Positions 9,239 to 21,277 of a DNA stretch of 64,000 nucleotides are shown here, piece by piece. This DNA comes from Clarireedia homoeocarpa (lineage: Eukaryota; Ascomycota; Leotiomycetes; Helotiales; Rutstroemiaceae). The number at the start of each line of letters is the position of its first letter. Position 1 is the stretch's first letter. The translations under genes were made by a program, and so were the position numbers. The DNA lies in assembly GCA_001465935.1 (NCBI GenBank), contig LNKV01000020.1, positions 317,252 to 381,251 of the forward strand, in the 5' to 3' direction. The notes under the pieces are model-generated. The model worked only from the letters and a program-made list of their open reading frames with translations, was not told where the DNA came from and did not search any database.

Positions 9239-10141
9239 CTAACAAAACCCAAACTCCCACTTCCACCTCGGCTCCTTCCAAACCCTCCCCTCCTCGTCCT
9301 CACATTCAAAAGCCACATGCTCATGCAGCGCGGCTTCCTCCTCCTCCTTAGACACCAAACCGAATATCGGTGAATCCGGAACTTGGATTTCTCTCCTGGA
9401 TGTGGGTGTATATGGAGCGCATTCGTAAGATCGATGCTCGAAAGTTGGTTTGCTCCAGAGATGGTTGATTGGGATGAGAAGTTTGGAGAGGATAGCGTCG
9501 GCATCGTCTTCGTATTCGTCTTCGGGGGCGATGGATTCGTAACTTGGGGTAGAAGTGGTTGGTTCTGGTGTTTGAGGTGGGGTGGTGATGTCGAGGGGTG
9601 AGATGTGGGAGAATGATGGGGGTTGAATGGCCGGGGCTTTGGGTCGTGAGGGGAGGGTACTGTTTACTTGTCTGATCTCATCAATGGAGAAGGGTTGGGG
9701 ATTGCTTTTGCTATGTCCCATAGGCGTGGTGTAGTACTCATACAAAGCTCTGCTGGTGCTCAGAATCCATGTATGAAATTCTTTCCACCGACATATATCC
9801 CCGTCTCGAGACTCCAGTACCTCCAAAATCTTCTGCTGGATTTCCATAGCAATTATTTCAACTTCTCCACGGCCTGGGCTCAAGAAAGCATGACTCTCCA
9901 GTACCTCTCTCCACGTTCGATCAAGCTCAACTTTGTCTAACTTGGTAATAGATACCATCGCCTTGCGGAGTTCTCGAAAGAAAACTTTCTTGGAGGCTGG
10001 ATGCATATTCTGTAGGTCGAAGGAAGAGTGATGAATGAACCATCTCTTTTGTGCAGTTGAGGACTTGGTTGGGAAGTTCCTCAATGTAGATAAAGTGGGC
10101 GTCATTGTTGCTGAATTTGAATGATGAGGACTCGGGAACAT
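9239..10141 (-). CDS. hypothetical protein, about 300 aa
   Basis: This is an intact single-exon frame; I do not recognise the family. From the Met at 10141 the protein has a short basic N-terminus (residues 1-40, rich in Ser, Thr, His and Arg), which could be a mitochondrial presequence. A predominantly helical charged region follows (about residues 45-150). Then come a Pro/Thr/Ser-rich linker with repeated Pro-Pro pairs (about residues 165-205), an acidic cluster (EDEYEDD) and a compact C-terminal region rich in Trp and Glu ending in EFGFC. The same frame stays open to an upstream Met at 10351, giving 370 residues, but that extension is less protein-like. No membrane segments. The orientation and distance to its neighbours suggest an independent transcription unit. 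Confidence 0.6.
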   Translation of the reverse strand: MFPSPHHSNSATMTPTLSTLRNFPTKSSTAQKRWFIHHSSFDLQNMHPASKKVFFRELRKAMVSITKLDKVELDRTWREVLESHAFLSPGRGEVEIIAMEIQQKILEVLESRDGDICRWKEFHTWILSTSRALYEYYTTPMGHSKSNPQPFSIDEIRQVNSTLPSRPKAPAIQPPSFSHISPLDITTPPQTPEPTTSTPSYESIAPEDEYEDDADAILSKLLIPINHLWSKPTFEHRSYECAPYTPTSRREIQVPDSPIFGLVSKEEEEAALHEHVAFECEDEEGRVWKEPRWKWEFGFC

Positions 10142-11229
10142 AATAAGATCTTGGATATGTGAAGTCTGTATGTATAGGATAGATACTCTTTTATCATATC
10201 TCATCATTGTAGCACGAAGGAGTGCAATCATCTCCATTCTATGATATAATACTCTGATATTCTTCGCAACGTAACGTAACGTGTCACTCGAAACAGAACT
10301 GCGATCTCCACTTATCAGCGATGGTCGTGAGATGAAGTTTTTGACTAGCACTTTTCATCATCTCAAGATTCATAGATAGTTGGTTCTCACATTGTACAGT
10401 TGTTCGACGAAACTTTAAAACATTTGATCGGGTATTTGTGAATCATGACCTAAATTGATCTTGATTCTGATTGAACTCCGTGAGCTTGAACTAAGCATGT
10501 TACACGCTCAAAGTTAGAAGCAGTCATCTTTGCATCAAAGCAGATGAATACTCTGAAAACCACAATAGGAAAAATCAATGGCTGTCGGGCCTTCTTGGCA
10601 ACCGAAAGCATTTGAAGCGGGGTAGAAAGTAAAATTCACACTCCCATCAAGTTAGAGTTCAAGACACCCCTTAAAATAGCCTAGAAGAATTTATTGTGCT
10701 ACAAACAACCGCTGATAGAAAGCCTGAGTGAAGATTGAGTTAAGAAGATAGGATTGACTGCCGCTAAAGTATGTGTAACCTTCCTCAGCCGAAAGAAGGG
10801 CCGTTGGTTTGATATCTCGATCCGTTGTTGCAAGCACCGAAACTTGAATTCCAAGAGTCGCATTCTCTCGTCCGAAGGACCAGCGACTGTGGCATTTAGC
10901 CCGAGAGAAACCGGGACGAGATCATCAGTCAAGCATCTCTGGATCTGGATCAAATTGAACGGTCAGAGACTGATGTGTCGTCAAGACCAACTTCTGGATA
11001 CAATGAAACTCTATCGCATTGCAGCTACTTGTAACTCTTACATAGCACAACTCAAAAATCATAAAGTATAATGGTATAATGCGATACAGTAAACCCGCAC
11101 AAGAAATTAACGCTCATGCCAACAAATACTATCCAACAATATCCGTTCATAGAAATAATAACAATATTCCCCAGCCATCGTGAATCATTCATACATAAGT
11201 CATAACACATCCTCCATAATTCCTACACC
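10142..11229. other. intergenic, nothing recognised
   Basis: About 1.1 kb between the 5' end of the gene at 9239-10141 and the 3' end of the AAA+ ATPase gene. Opposed frames at 10699-10953 (-) and 10754-11071 (+) overlap each other and lack recognisable domains. The promoter of the 9239-10141 gene should be here. Confidence 0.5.
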
Positions 11230-14200
11230 TTAAACATTCATTAAATCCTCCACGCCCTCCAACCCCCCATAAATATCCGCCTCCGTATCATCCGCCACCA
11301 CCTCCTTCTCCCCATTCCCCTTCCCCTTCCCCACATCCCTCCTTCCATCCTCCCCACCCTCCACCGTCCCCACCACAAACTCCACCTCCGCAAACCCCAT
11401 TTCCACACCCTTCCACAGCGCCACCTGTCTTGCAGATCGAATAGCATGCGCGATTTCATGCCCATTTAGATTACACTTCGCTAGGGCGGGGAGATTCGCG
11501 CGCAGCTCCGAGATGTTGATAGTGGATGGATTGAAGAGTGATTGCAGGGATTCGAGTTGGGAGATGTGGTTGCTCCAGATTTTGAGGCGTTGAGAGACGC
11601 TTAGGGGGTTGAAGCGGAGGGAGAGTTGAATGCGGGATTTGAGGGTGGGGTCGAGGGTTGTGAGGGGTGTGCTGGTTAGGATTAGGATTCCTGATTGTGG
11701 TGTTAGTGATGAAATGGGTGGAACTGAGCGCTGTTGGGTTGAGGGGACATACCAGTGTAGGATTCTATTGCGCGGAGGAAGACTGGATGGTTGTTAGATA
11801 CTTCAGTTAATGGTGGGACAAGGGTCAAATACCAGAAACTAGTGCATTGCGTTGAAGGTCTCCCAGAGTTCTCTTTTCGAGGAACAACTCCGCTTCTTCT
11901 AATAGAATCACTGTACACTGTTAGACACCGATTGTATAATTGAATGTTTGAAGGAATATTTACCGCAATTCCAGAGCTTTCCTAGGTGTAATATATGCTC
12001 TAGTGTTTTCGCCACAATTTCCGGTGTGGCTCCTAAATCGCTACAGTCTACCCGATATAATGGCTTTTCGACGATTTCCGCAACACTTTTTCAAGTGTTA
12101 GTAAACAATACTGCCATCCAAAGAATGCCTTCTTACCTCTCAGCAGTCAAGGTCTTGCCCGTCCCGGAGCCACTAAAATGGGTTAGCTACAACTTCGAAA
12201 ACTACGCCCAACTCGGCTTACCCATGCAACAAAACAATCGACCCATTTGCCTTCCCACCACCGACTCCCGGGTTCTGTTCTTCTGTGATCTGATTCGCGA
12301 CCAGGGCAGTCACAAGAACCTTCGTATTATCATCTACTGCTAACGTTTCGAAGGCCTCCTTATCCCATTTTATTGGGTATATACGACTGACTTCGAGATG
12401 CACTAACGTAATTTGTTAGTAGCTTCCAATGGCATGGCATGGATTTACCTACTCCATTTCTTTTCTTGCATGCTGAAACCAACAATTCTATTAGGAAGAA
12501 GGAGTGTGAAAACTCCATCGGGCGGGGTATCAGAAGCCATCGCTGCATGCCCTAGCTCATCCTTATTCGGCGAGTTTGTTTCCCGCAATTCTGGATGCAA
12601 CTTGTTGTAGGTTTCAACATCAATCATATATCGAGATTGTCCCTAGTCAAGCAGCGTCAGAAATCGAATAATAGCGAGTTAATGGGAAAATGACGACTTA
12701 CCACATTCTCATTAATTCCGTCATCGTCGCTGTAGTAAACATATCCGCCTCTACGCAACTTCCAAAACATTTCTCCCTGCTTTCTAAGAGCGATTGCGAT
12801 AGCCGAGTCCGCGAATCGTATGGGGTAGATAGCGAGAGATGGAACCTTGATGATCTCATCAGGATTCTTCGGGCATTCGATTGCGATCGTTTCGATTACT
12901 TCATGAAAAGCGCCGTCGAAGGTCCAAGAAGATACTGATAGAGATAAGGTTAAAGATTGATTCAAATCTCCACTTGGAATTGATTGATCCTGGGGTCCCG
13001 GGAGCAGCCAAGACTTTGTTAGGAATGCTTTTTTCCGTGAGCCCACCTCGTTCTTTTTCGCGCGTAAAACGACCGTATCAGGGCTCTGTTGCACGTGTTA
13101 TTCGGAAGCCCACGATATGTTTGCAGACTAAATTTCCACTTACATAGAGATACTTCAAGTACTTAGGTGAGATCATGCCCTTGTTAAGCAAAGAGTCAAC
13201 GACAGCGTATTCCTCCCCAAAACTGTCATTGACATATTCGACGAAAGAATTTACTCGACTAAGGAGTTCCGGTTTCAATTGTCGTCTTCGTTCCTCCAAA
13301 TGCGCTCTTTGATTATAGAACCATGGATATGGTGCTTCGAATTCGGTACCGATGTTGAATGAGGGGTAATACGGGTTTTCGTGGATATTCTGTCTCGTCA
13401 ATCTTTTAAGACCGGCGGAGAGCTCTTCGCTGATCAAGCACACTGACTCTGAAGCTAGAAACTGTGCGATAGCAGTTCCTCCCGGTGGGATTTGTCTGAC
13501 GAGGCCTGGGGGTATGCTGCAGCAGGTATATGTTTTATACACGATGAAAGCAAGATTGGTATATTGCTTCATATGAAGCGCGACATTTCTCACCACAATG
13601 CTACCGTGAATATGGGAGACACCAGAGCCATCATGCACAACCCAAGGAGTATCCAGATACAGTTCAGTTGATTGCCTCGCAAGACATGTAACCCGATGAA
13701 TAGTGTGATAAGGCATTGAAAATCTTCCTGACTCCGTATCTGGATTCTCAGGAAGGGCCAACTTGCTCCGGGAAATCTCCAGCATTTTGAAAAGTTCTTC
13801 GTCTTGACTCTCATGCGGCGCATCAAATAGCTGGCACAGTTGGGCTCTCCAGTCGACGGAATTGAGATCGCGATGCATGGTCGGAGACGACATTGATCCG
13901 TGCAGTTCTTGCAAGAATGTTAGTTAATATCAATCATCTAATTGAATAGGTACTCACGAGGTCTCCGACCATCCAACCCTGGCTCGAAATGATGATCAGG
14001 TTGATAATCTGGTGCATGGCCTCGACCAGAATTGCCATGGGATGTTGGTGTAAAATTCGATTGATTAGCCAAGGTAGTTTCTAAGACATATTAGCGAACG
14101 GAAGCTATTGCAACCGAGGAAGCCTGCTAAGTAACATACGGGTGCTGAAAGTGTCTTGCGCATGATTATCATATCCATAACTTCGACTTCCCTGCTCACT

Positions 14201-15598
14201 CATACTATAAGGTTCCCGATTGTGATTGCCATGGTGTCCTGGTTGTAAATGTGAACCATGGGCAGGTTGTGCATGAACATAAGCTTCGTGTCTACCATGG
14301 GAATTGTTCTGATAGCCATAAGCCATTTGACGCCTGCTATTACTGGAAAGACTATCAGGAGGAGAGAAGTTCTGTTGCGGAATTCGATGTTGAGGATTCC
14401 ATAGTCCGGAGCTACCATGATGTGCAGGTTCATGACTCTGGTCCATGCCCTGACGTGATAAATCTTGACCGGCGTGCGAAGTATAAGAATCCGACGGTGC
14501 TCTACTGGTTTGCGGTGATTCAGCAATTTGCAGGACTTGTGAGTCTTGTAAATTCTGAACTAAATTCGAAGTGGCGCGAGCAGGTTTGGGCGCCGCCCAT
14601 TGAGTAATTGTCTTTGGTGAATGAGACTTAGATACTTGCGGCACTGAAATCTGATTATGTCTGTATCTCTCAGACAGGTGACCTTTATAACTGTGAGCTG
14701 TGTGCGTGCTGGGATCCAAATAAATTAACTTACCATCTCCCGTTGATGGATGTCCACTTCCCGCCATACTATGTTCATTTATAGACCGTTCCGCTATCAA
14801 CTTCGTGGGTGGTAACCGACTTGATCTATCCTGGTATTGCCTAAGATTGGTTGTGTAGGTGGGCCGAGCATGCTGGGTTGAATAAGGCATTTGAGAAGTC
14901 GGAAAAACTGGACCGGGATGAAAATCATTAATTGGGGCAGTGGGAATGGGTGGCGGCGGAGAAGGGGTAATCTGTGTACTCTCGGTTTGATCTACTGAAG
15001 GGGAGGGAGTGCGTTGGGGATTTCCGTGGGGAGGGGAGATTGAACGATTTTTGGAATGCGACCGCTGCCAAGGATCGTGTCCCTCCGACGTTTGACGTGT
15101 CTGTGACGAAGAGAAGTGTTCCTTGCGATGCGGTTGAACGACAACATGCGTCTGCTCGGATTTTATTGGACTTCCAGTATTCTCCGGCAGTTTCGTTTCA
15201 CCTGTCTGCGCAGAATTCGACTGTGGTATATGTTAGAATGATCGGGAAGGTTTGCATCTTCGAAAACGCACTTGATACAGATTGTATTTGTACTTGCTTG
15301 CCAGGCTGGCAAGGAGCTTTTGCTCGTCAGCTTCCGTATCTCTGCTTGCGTTCTGGGTCTTTGCAAATGGTGCAACGGCATCGACTATGATCTCGTCGTC
15401 GGTCTCATCCACGACTGTTGCTTGTGCTCGACGACTACGAATGTATTCTTGAGCCTCGCGTTGTCTATCCATAGCTTTTCCTGATGGACTTGATTCTCGT
15501 TGCAAGATGTCAACTGGCGTCGCAAGGTCTCGATCCATATCCCCGTACAGACCTACATCCTGGACCTTATCAGACGTAGCCACATCTATGCTCTCCAT
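11230..15598 (-). CDS. AAA+ ATPase with long disordered N-terminus, 1258 aa, 12 exons
   Basis: Minus-strand exons are 15272-15598, 14140-15220, 13958-14080, 13144-13907, 12702-13085, 12453-12642, 12222-12402, 12137-12172, 11964-12085, 11833-11910, 11753-11782 and 11230-11690; every join keeps frame. Residues 1 to about 520 are low complexity (Ser, His, Gln, Pro). The middle (about 530-960) resembles the DUF7025-type region found ahead of the ATPase in fungal AAA proteins of unknown role. The ATPase core follows, with Walker A GGSGTGKT near residue 1017, Walker B VILLEEAE near 1070 (Glu replacing the usual first Asp), a sensor-1-like LTST, and an arginine-containing SRIQLSLRF segment. The C-terminal tail has an acidic/glycine-rich stretch. 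Such proteins are predicted ATP-dependent remodelers; the substrate is unknown. Exons of 36 and 30 nt carry Walker A and post-Walker-B residues. The exact N-terminal start (Met at 15598) rests on frame only. Confidence 0.88.
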
Positions 15599-17134
15599 AA
15601 TTAGGATAAATCTACAGCCTCGTTATCTAACAGCGACAGAAATAGAGACGTTAGATCCACATGGAATTATCAATTGGTATCTTCTTATGACGAACTCGCA
15701 GAAGGGTATTGTGGGACAATGGAGGGATTGTGCGAAACTTGATTGAAGGACAGTCGACAACAATGCAGCATGCAGCTCTATGGTCTCACTACAACAACGC
15801 GATTCGCAACGTAGATAGAAGTTATGATGTTCTGCATTTGACGGACATTTAAGAATGAGAAGGAAAAAAAAAGGAAACCAGGCTGCCAGTGAAGATGTGA
15901 CGCAAAAGTACCCATGTCTGCATTGCTACCTTATGCGGCCGTGGTAGTTGGAAGCCCCACCCGTTACCGAATAATCGACTGCCAACGCACCGAGAGAAGG
16001 ATTTGCAGTTCCAACAACAGGCTCACTTGCTGGAAAAATTGGATGACTTACCACCGGTTTCCGTTGAGTTGCGATGTGAGTCTGCGCATAAAGCATGTTT
16101 CACCAAGCCGTCGGTCAGTACCTTCGCTCGGTCGCGGAGACGGCCCACAACCCATGGGAAGCCCATCCGCCATTGCGAAGCTGGCCATGGAGGATCCAGA
16201 TCAGACATGCCGACTGCTTCGTACTTCCTACTGCTTTGCACGCATTTGCTCGAGGGCGATCCGACTTTGTTCGTACACCCAACTTAACTCAACTCAAGTC
16301 CTACCGGAACGTGAGCCATTGACGTTGCGAAGCGTGTGAGTGCAGTAGTAGCATCCACCATCATCGCGAATTGCTAGGTGGCATCTCACATATGTATACA
16401 TGTAGAGAATACAAGTATATGCACACAGGTTTCGCGAGCCGTCAAGGTGACTATAAACTGGATTTGGCAAGGAGATTGGGCAGATTTTTCGCACCGAATG
16501 CTACCCAACTTAAAATGCTCAAGTGTGGCTAGTGCCAACTAATGCTTATGGCTGGGATGTACTGTACCTGTGGCTGAAATCTCGACGCACGGTGGAGGCT
16601 TATTATTCTGGGCGTAAACTACACAGTAGATCTACAAGCTTCTAATACATAGCAGGGAAGGTATTCGATTGCCGATTCGCGGCTGCTAGTGTGCAGGTGT
16701 ATTCCCCGAATGCCAGCTAGTTCGTAAGTCAAGCCCTGGCCGACGTCTAGGGCATAACTCCCTATTGTAGTTCTAACTTCTAGTCTACTGGCTACACTAG
16801 CAAACGATTTCTAGTAAGATTGAGTTGAAAGAGATGCACCTCTGCAGGAGTTTAGTGATATTCAACTCAATCGTACCCGTAGAAGTCACCAAACAGTTTA
16901 AAATGCAGAAAAAATTTGTCATCTGATACCTTGGAATCTTGCAAAAATTGGGGCAGTCTTTACCGCGCTCCCAAATGGTTGGATTAGCTGAAGCCTGGTC
17001 CATCCTGCACTTCCAACTTCCTGATAACCTCTCTTGTTTGCATGTATCAAATCAACCTGAATCACTACGATATTCGACCTTCAACCTCCAACTTTCGACT
17101 TGATCCTCGTGGTTAGCACCACTGAACTAAAACC
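15599..17134. other. intergenic, nothing recognised
   Basis: About 1.5 kb between the AAA+ ATPase start and the FGxxKG-repeat relic on the other strand, so probably a divergent promoter region. A frame at 15914-16339 (+) is Arg/Ser/Cys-rich, overlapped by frames in two other phases, and has no domain I recognise; I do not call it. No tRNA or clear repeat seen. Confidence 0.5.
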
Positions 17135-18802
17135 ATGCGGCGCGATTATTATTTAGACACCGATGATGATGAGAATGAGACAGAAGTGAGTGAGAGCGAC
17201 GATCATAATTGAGACAATCCTGAACACGATGACTCTAACGACCCCAACCCTGGAAACGCAATTGTGTGGTTTGGACATCACCGTGACAAAAAGATTAAAG
17301 TGCCCACATCATATGTGGATTGGATCAATCGAGAAATCAACAGAGATCCTGGGAATGCCTCACAAGATGTGCGCTGATTTCTCAAAAACCTGCACCAGTC
17401 CCTTTTGCTAACGGATCCTCCAACAGTTTAGTCAATTTATGGAAATTTATGATCAAACGCAGGCTTGGCTTGAACGAAGGAAGCCCAAGATACCCCATGG
17501 TAAGACCGAGATGTGGTTTGGTAAATATAAGGGCAGTTTGTTTGAGGACCTACCATATGAGTATATAGAAAGCATACTTAATATATACAACGGGGATCCT
17601 AGATTCTGCTCTCAAAACGTATGTGACTCACCCAAACTGCTTCTGTTAACCATTTATAATGAAAACTTAGATTCGCAAATTTAAAGAGCTGTCGTCTAAG
17701 TACGAATCTTGGCTTGAAGAAAAGCAAGGTAGAAAGAAGAGCCCAGGCTCAATAAGGATCTGGTTCGGAGAGGACAAAGGTCGAGAGTTCCGGACGATTC
17801 ATCCCGGCCAGCCAGCAAAGTGGAGATGGCTGATCAATACGCACCGAATATGGGCTCCTTGACTGCTAGCTATCGCTGCTGAGTATGATAAAAATTTGGC
17901 AAAACACAGAAGGAGAAATACGGTCTATCGGAACCGTCCAATTACCGTCAATCCAGTTGGTGAAAAAATTGGGACCTATGGATGACGAACCAGCTTCCGA
18001 CATTGGTGATTACGAATCTGATGATGGATTTGTGGTTACCGATAATGACGATGATGATGAAGGCTATGGGAATGACGACGACGACGATGCCTCTGAAGCT
18101 AATGCTAGTGGTGGAGGACAGGCCATCACGATGACTTCATCTGCTGAAAGTTTGAAAAGAGCGAGCCAAATTTCTGAGCGACCTATTTCCGGCGCTTTCG
18201 ACAGCGATGATGCCTCCCTTCCCGACCTTAGCGTGATCCCGCGGAGCACCCATACGCCTTCCAGTGCTCTTCGACCGAGGTGAACATGGAGGTCACGGCA
18301 TGTAATCGCCAGTTCGGACACAGAATACGATTCTGAAGAAATTGTGCCTCCGCTAAGACCTTGAATCGGTGAATCTGCCCACCAACCGAAGAACGTCATG
18401 ATCCTCTCCTCAGATAATGAAGAAGATTCAATTGCATGGAGCAATAGTAAAGCAGCAAGAATGGATAATGCACTTTTTCAGAACCTGACTATGCAATCGC
18501 CATCGGGGGCTGTAAAAGTTTCGCGGGTTGGGGCACACGGTCCGCATATTGCTGGGGAGTCGGACTCGGATGTTCCTTCACCATGGGTTCATAGGAAACG
18601 CCCAACTTTACCACTCCAAAATCTGGATCCCCAAGGAAGAGCCCCTTCAGCAGATCTGCAGTTTCCGAGAATTTCTACAAAAGAGGCACCTGCCAAGAGA
18701 AAGCAGAGCGGTATTCCCTCTAGCAGCAGTGAGTACGATGCCACGCTCACAGCCTCTCAATAAAAAGTGTCTCCTGTGAAGAGAGTCAAGGTCGCGACTT
18801 AA
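17135..18802 (+). pseudogene. decayed gene with three FGxxKG-type repeats and acidic C-terminus
   Basis: Exon segments are 17135-17368, 17427-17618 and 17671 onward, with intact GTGCGC and GTATGT introns and CTAAC/TTAAC branch points. The protein repeats a W-F-G-x-x-x-(K/R) motif followed by a segment ending in Y-x-x-W (or a variant) three times: IVWFGHHRDKK (about 17261), EMWFGKYKGS (about 17509) and IRIWFGEDKGR (about 17755). This resembles the DUF3820/exonuclease-X-like C-terminal motif (FGKxKG...PxxYxxWL); that family link is inference. A very acidic tract and a Ser-rich tail follow. The frame is broken by TGA codons near 17211, 17859, 18282 and 18361, a frameshift near 17980 and a TAA near 18761. 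Several of the stops look like CGA-to-TGA or CAA-to-TAA changes, i.e. C-to-T mutation. Introns preserved but coding frame destroyed points to recent inactivation. Confidence 0.65.
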
Positions 18803-19098
18803 GGAGCAGTAGGAAGTACAAGAGAAGAGACGAATTTTGGTTTGAAATGGATTCAGGATATGGAAAATGGAATGGATTTCAGGAATTTTAGAGACTCGAT
18901 CATCCGGGCGTTAGCTAGAAAGTTGCGGAAGTGATAGCTTCCGAAAATAGTAGTTGCATGCTGGGACACCTACGCCACTCTATTAAGCCACGAACGGAGA
19001 CGCCAAAGTCCATCAATATAATAAATACCAAGAATATCCAGCAGTTGAGAGAACAATTCGAGACATCAATTGATACAGAGGTTTTCAAATATGTAAGC

Positions 19099-20820
19099 AT
19101 GCTATTCAATTCGACCCCACAATTTATCCGGCATGTGAAACATCCTTCTATTTTGCGCGTCCCCCTTCGCAAACCCCACCATCATATGCGATATTCCAGC
19201 AGCATGGCAGCGACTCCCGGACGCAGCTATGAGGACGCGCTTGCGCTCCTCGACAAGCTGCAGTCGAATCGCATGATCGTCTCAGCAATCTCCGACGCAA
19301 AGAGGGATATGAACCTAGACGCTATACCCGAGATGCTCGACTGGACGCGCAAAGCGGGGTATGAAGTCGAAGATTTCTCAAAACGCGGACTGAGATGCAT
19401 ACATGTCGCCGGTACCAAAGGAAAAGGGAGCGTGTGCGCTATGGTTGATAATATCCTGCGGCAGTATCAGCACAAGGAGGGAGAAGATGCGGGGATGGGT
19501 GGGGAATCTGCTGAGAGAGATATAGGCAAGGTCGGGCTTTATACATCGCCGCATCTTATGACGGTCCGAGAACGGATACGGATCGATGGGTCGCCGATAT
19601 CTGAGACGCTGTTTGCGCGGTACTTCTTCGAGCTTTGGGATCGGTTTACTCGCGCGGCTGCGGCTGCTTCGACCACTACGACAACCCCGCATGTAGACCC
19701 TGCGTCCTTCGAGACCAAACCGGGGTATTTTCGGTATCTTACTATAATGGCTCTACATACGTTCCTAGAGGAAGGTGTCAAATCCGCAGTGATCGAATGT
19801 GGGATTGGAGGGGAATATGATAGTACAAATATACTGCCAGCGGATGCCGTAACTGTTTCAGCGATTACGAAACTAGGTATCGATCATGTTGGGATGCTGG
19901 GTGATACAGTGGATAAGATTGCTTGGCATAAAGCTGGGATTATGAAGAGAGGGGTACCGGCTTTTACTGTCTCGCAGGTTCCGGAGGCGCAAGCTGTGTT
20001 GGAAAGAAGGGCAGCAGAGAAAGAGGTCGATTTGCAGGTTGTGAGTAGATATGCGGGCTTTGACGATGGGAGTATTGAGCTAGGCGCGGAAGGAGAATTT
20101 CAGAGAGATAACGCCAGTCTAGCAATAGCAGTCGCGTCCTCGCATCTGCGTTCCCTTGGTCTCGAAAACGTACCGCCCCCATCCGAAACAAGATCCTCAA
20201 TCCCCAGTGAGTTCCGCCTCGGACTTAAAACCATCAAATGGCCCGGCCGATGCGAGGTCATTGTAGATAATAACATTGAATGGCTCATCGACGGCGCTCA
20301 CACTATCGACAGCATCAAGCAGACACGTCTTTGGTATACATCTAAACTCAAGCAAGCGTTCTCTGAAGAGCGTCTCCCTACAAAAACCATGCTCATCTTC
20401 AACCAACAAGAACGCGATCCCCTTCCTCTTATTGATGCCCTCCTTTTCGACGGGCTCCGTCATCTCGCTCAAGGGTTCCCTTCTGTGCATGTAGGGATGT
20501 TTACGTATGCGGCGTTTTGTACGAATACTCCTTTCAAAAATGATGTTAAGAAGGTGGATGCTACGATAGGGAAAGAGGAGGGAGTGTTGAAACAGCAGGA
20601 GATTGCGGCGAAGATGTATAAGACTTTGGATAGAAATGGTTTGCTGATGGTGTATGAGAGTGTGGAGGAGGCGGTGGGGTTGGCGAGGAGGATTGCGGTC
20701 GATGAGGAGAGGGTTTTTGTGCTGTGTACGGGGAGTTTGCATTTGGTGGGGGGTGTGATGAAGGTGCTTGAGAGGGAGAAGATGCAGAAGGGGTTGGGTG
20801 GTGAGGGAAAGGCAGAATAG
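19099..20820 (+). CDS. folylpolyglutamate synthase, 573 aa, intronless, possible mitochondrial leader
   Basis: ATP-dependent ligase of the Mur-ligase family that adds glutamates to tetrahydrofolate, keeping folates in the cell or mitochondrion and making them good cofactors. Visible motifs: P-loop AGTKGKGS near residues 103-110; TSPHLMTVRERIRI, the family's omega-loop/folate-binding segment; GIGGEYDSTNI; LGIDHVGMLGDT; IAWHKAGIMK with the conserved Lys; and in the C-terminal domain DGAHT and NQQERDP. The frame contains two plausible starts. Met at 19099 gives an N-terminus of about 35 residues rich in Arg, His and Ser and lacking acids, typical of mitochondrial import; Met at 19204 (MAATPG) would give a cytosolic form. 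Dual targeting by alternative starts is known for FPGS in other eukaryotes. An upstream GTG-initiated extension in the same frame is not used. It converges on a paralogue at 21278-23000. Confidence 0.95.
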   Translation: MLFNSTPQFIRHVKHPSILRVPLRKPHHHMRYSSSMAATPGRSYEDALALLDKLQSNRMIVSAISDAKRDMNLDAIPEMLDWTRKAGYEVEDFSKRGLRCIHVAGTKGKGSVCAMVDNILRQYQHKEGEDAGMGGESAERDIGKVGLYTSPHLMTVRERIRIDGSPISETLFARYFFELWDRFTRAAAAASTTTTTPHVDPASFETKPGYFRYLTIMALHTFLEEGVKSAVIECGIGGEYDSTNILPADAVTVSAITKLGIDHVGMLGDTVDKIAWHKAGIMKRGVPAFTVSQVPEAQAVLERRAAEKEVDLQVVSRYAGFDDGSIELGAEGEFQRDNASLAIAVASSHLRSLGLENVPPPSETRSSIPSEFRLGLKTIKWPGRCEVIVDNNIEWLIDGAHTIDSIKQTRLWYTSKLKQAFSEERLPTKTMLIFNQQERDPLPLIDALLFDGLRHLAQGFPSVHVGMFTYAAFCTNTPFKNDVKKVDATIGKEEGVLKQQEIAAKMYKTLDRNGLLMVYESVEEAVGLARRIAVDEERVFVLCTGSLHLVGGVMKVLEREKMQKGLGGEGKAE

Positions 20821-21277
20821 AAGAATGGAAGTAGAAGAGGAAGCACGCGTGGGAAATAGAAGGTGTGCATGGAAGGAGTTTTGTAAATGATACCCCCGTT
20901 GAATTTTCAACAATATGAGCAAGGTGGAGTATGAGCAATATAAAGACTTCAACAACTTACATTATCTCTCGAACTTTTGGACCAATAATGTACGAATATT
21001 GGTGATTGATTCGGAGTTGAAGCCTGCACCTTATCTGATTCCTTTCTCCTCTTTACCCACAGACAGGCATATAAATCATTTGAAACGTCAGCTGAACGTT
21101 GAGTTCGACTGAAAAATACCCAGTTCTCTAGTACCAGAAGTATAACGTGGCAACCAAACACCCCTCCTTATTCATTTAGTCAAACCCAAGACAGACCAAT
21201 CAATAAACCATACATCCCCTCATCCTCCCCCTGCAATCTCTCTTCCCATCCCTATTCCCTTCCTCTCTTAACGGACC
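20821..21277. other. shared 3' intergenic region of two convergent FPGS genes
   Basis: These 457 bases hold both 3' ends. No open frame with features. AT-rich stretches near 20930-21030 could contain the polyadenylation signals. Confidence 0.55.

Noticed and set aside
15914..16339. 141-codon frame between the AAA+ gene and the FGxxKG relic
   Set aside because: Three frames overlap here with equal length and no domain, signal peptide or splice support.
18931..19098. Upstream extension of the first FPGS gene
   Set aside because: It starts with GTG and is not needed; ATG 19099 or 19204 give plausible mitochondrial and cytosolic forms.
20197..20955. 252-codon minus-strand open frame opposite the first FPGS gene
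   Set aside because: It lies antisense to a strongly conserved enzyme; its His/Leu/Pro-rich composition is what the complement of that gene yields. No domain features.
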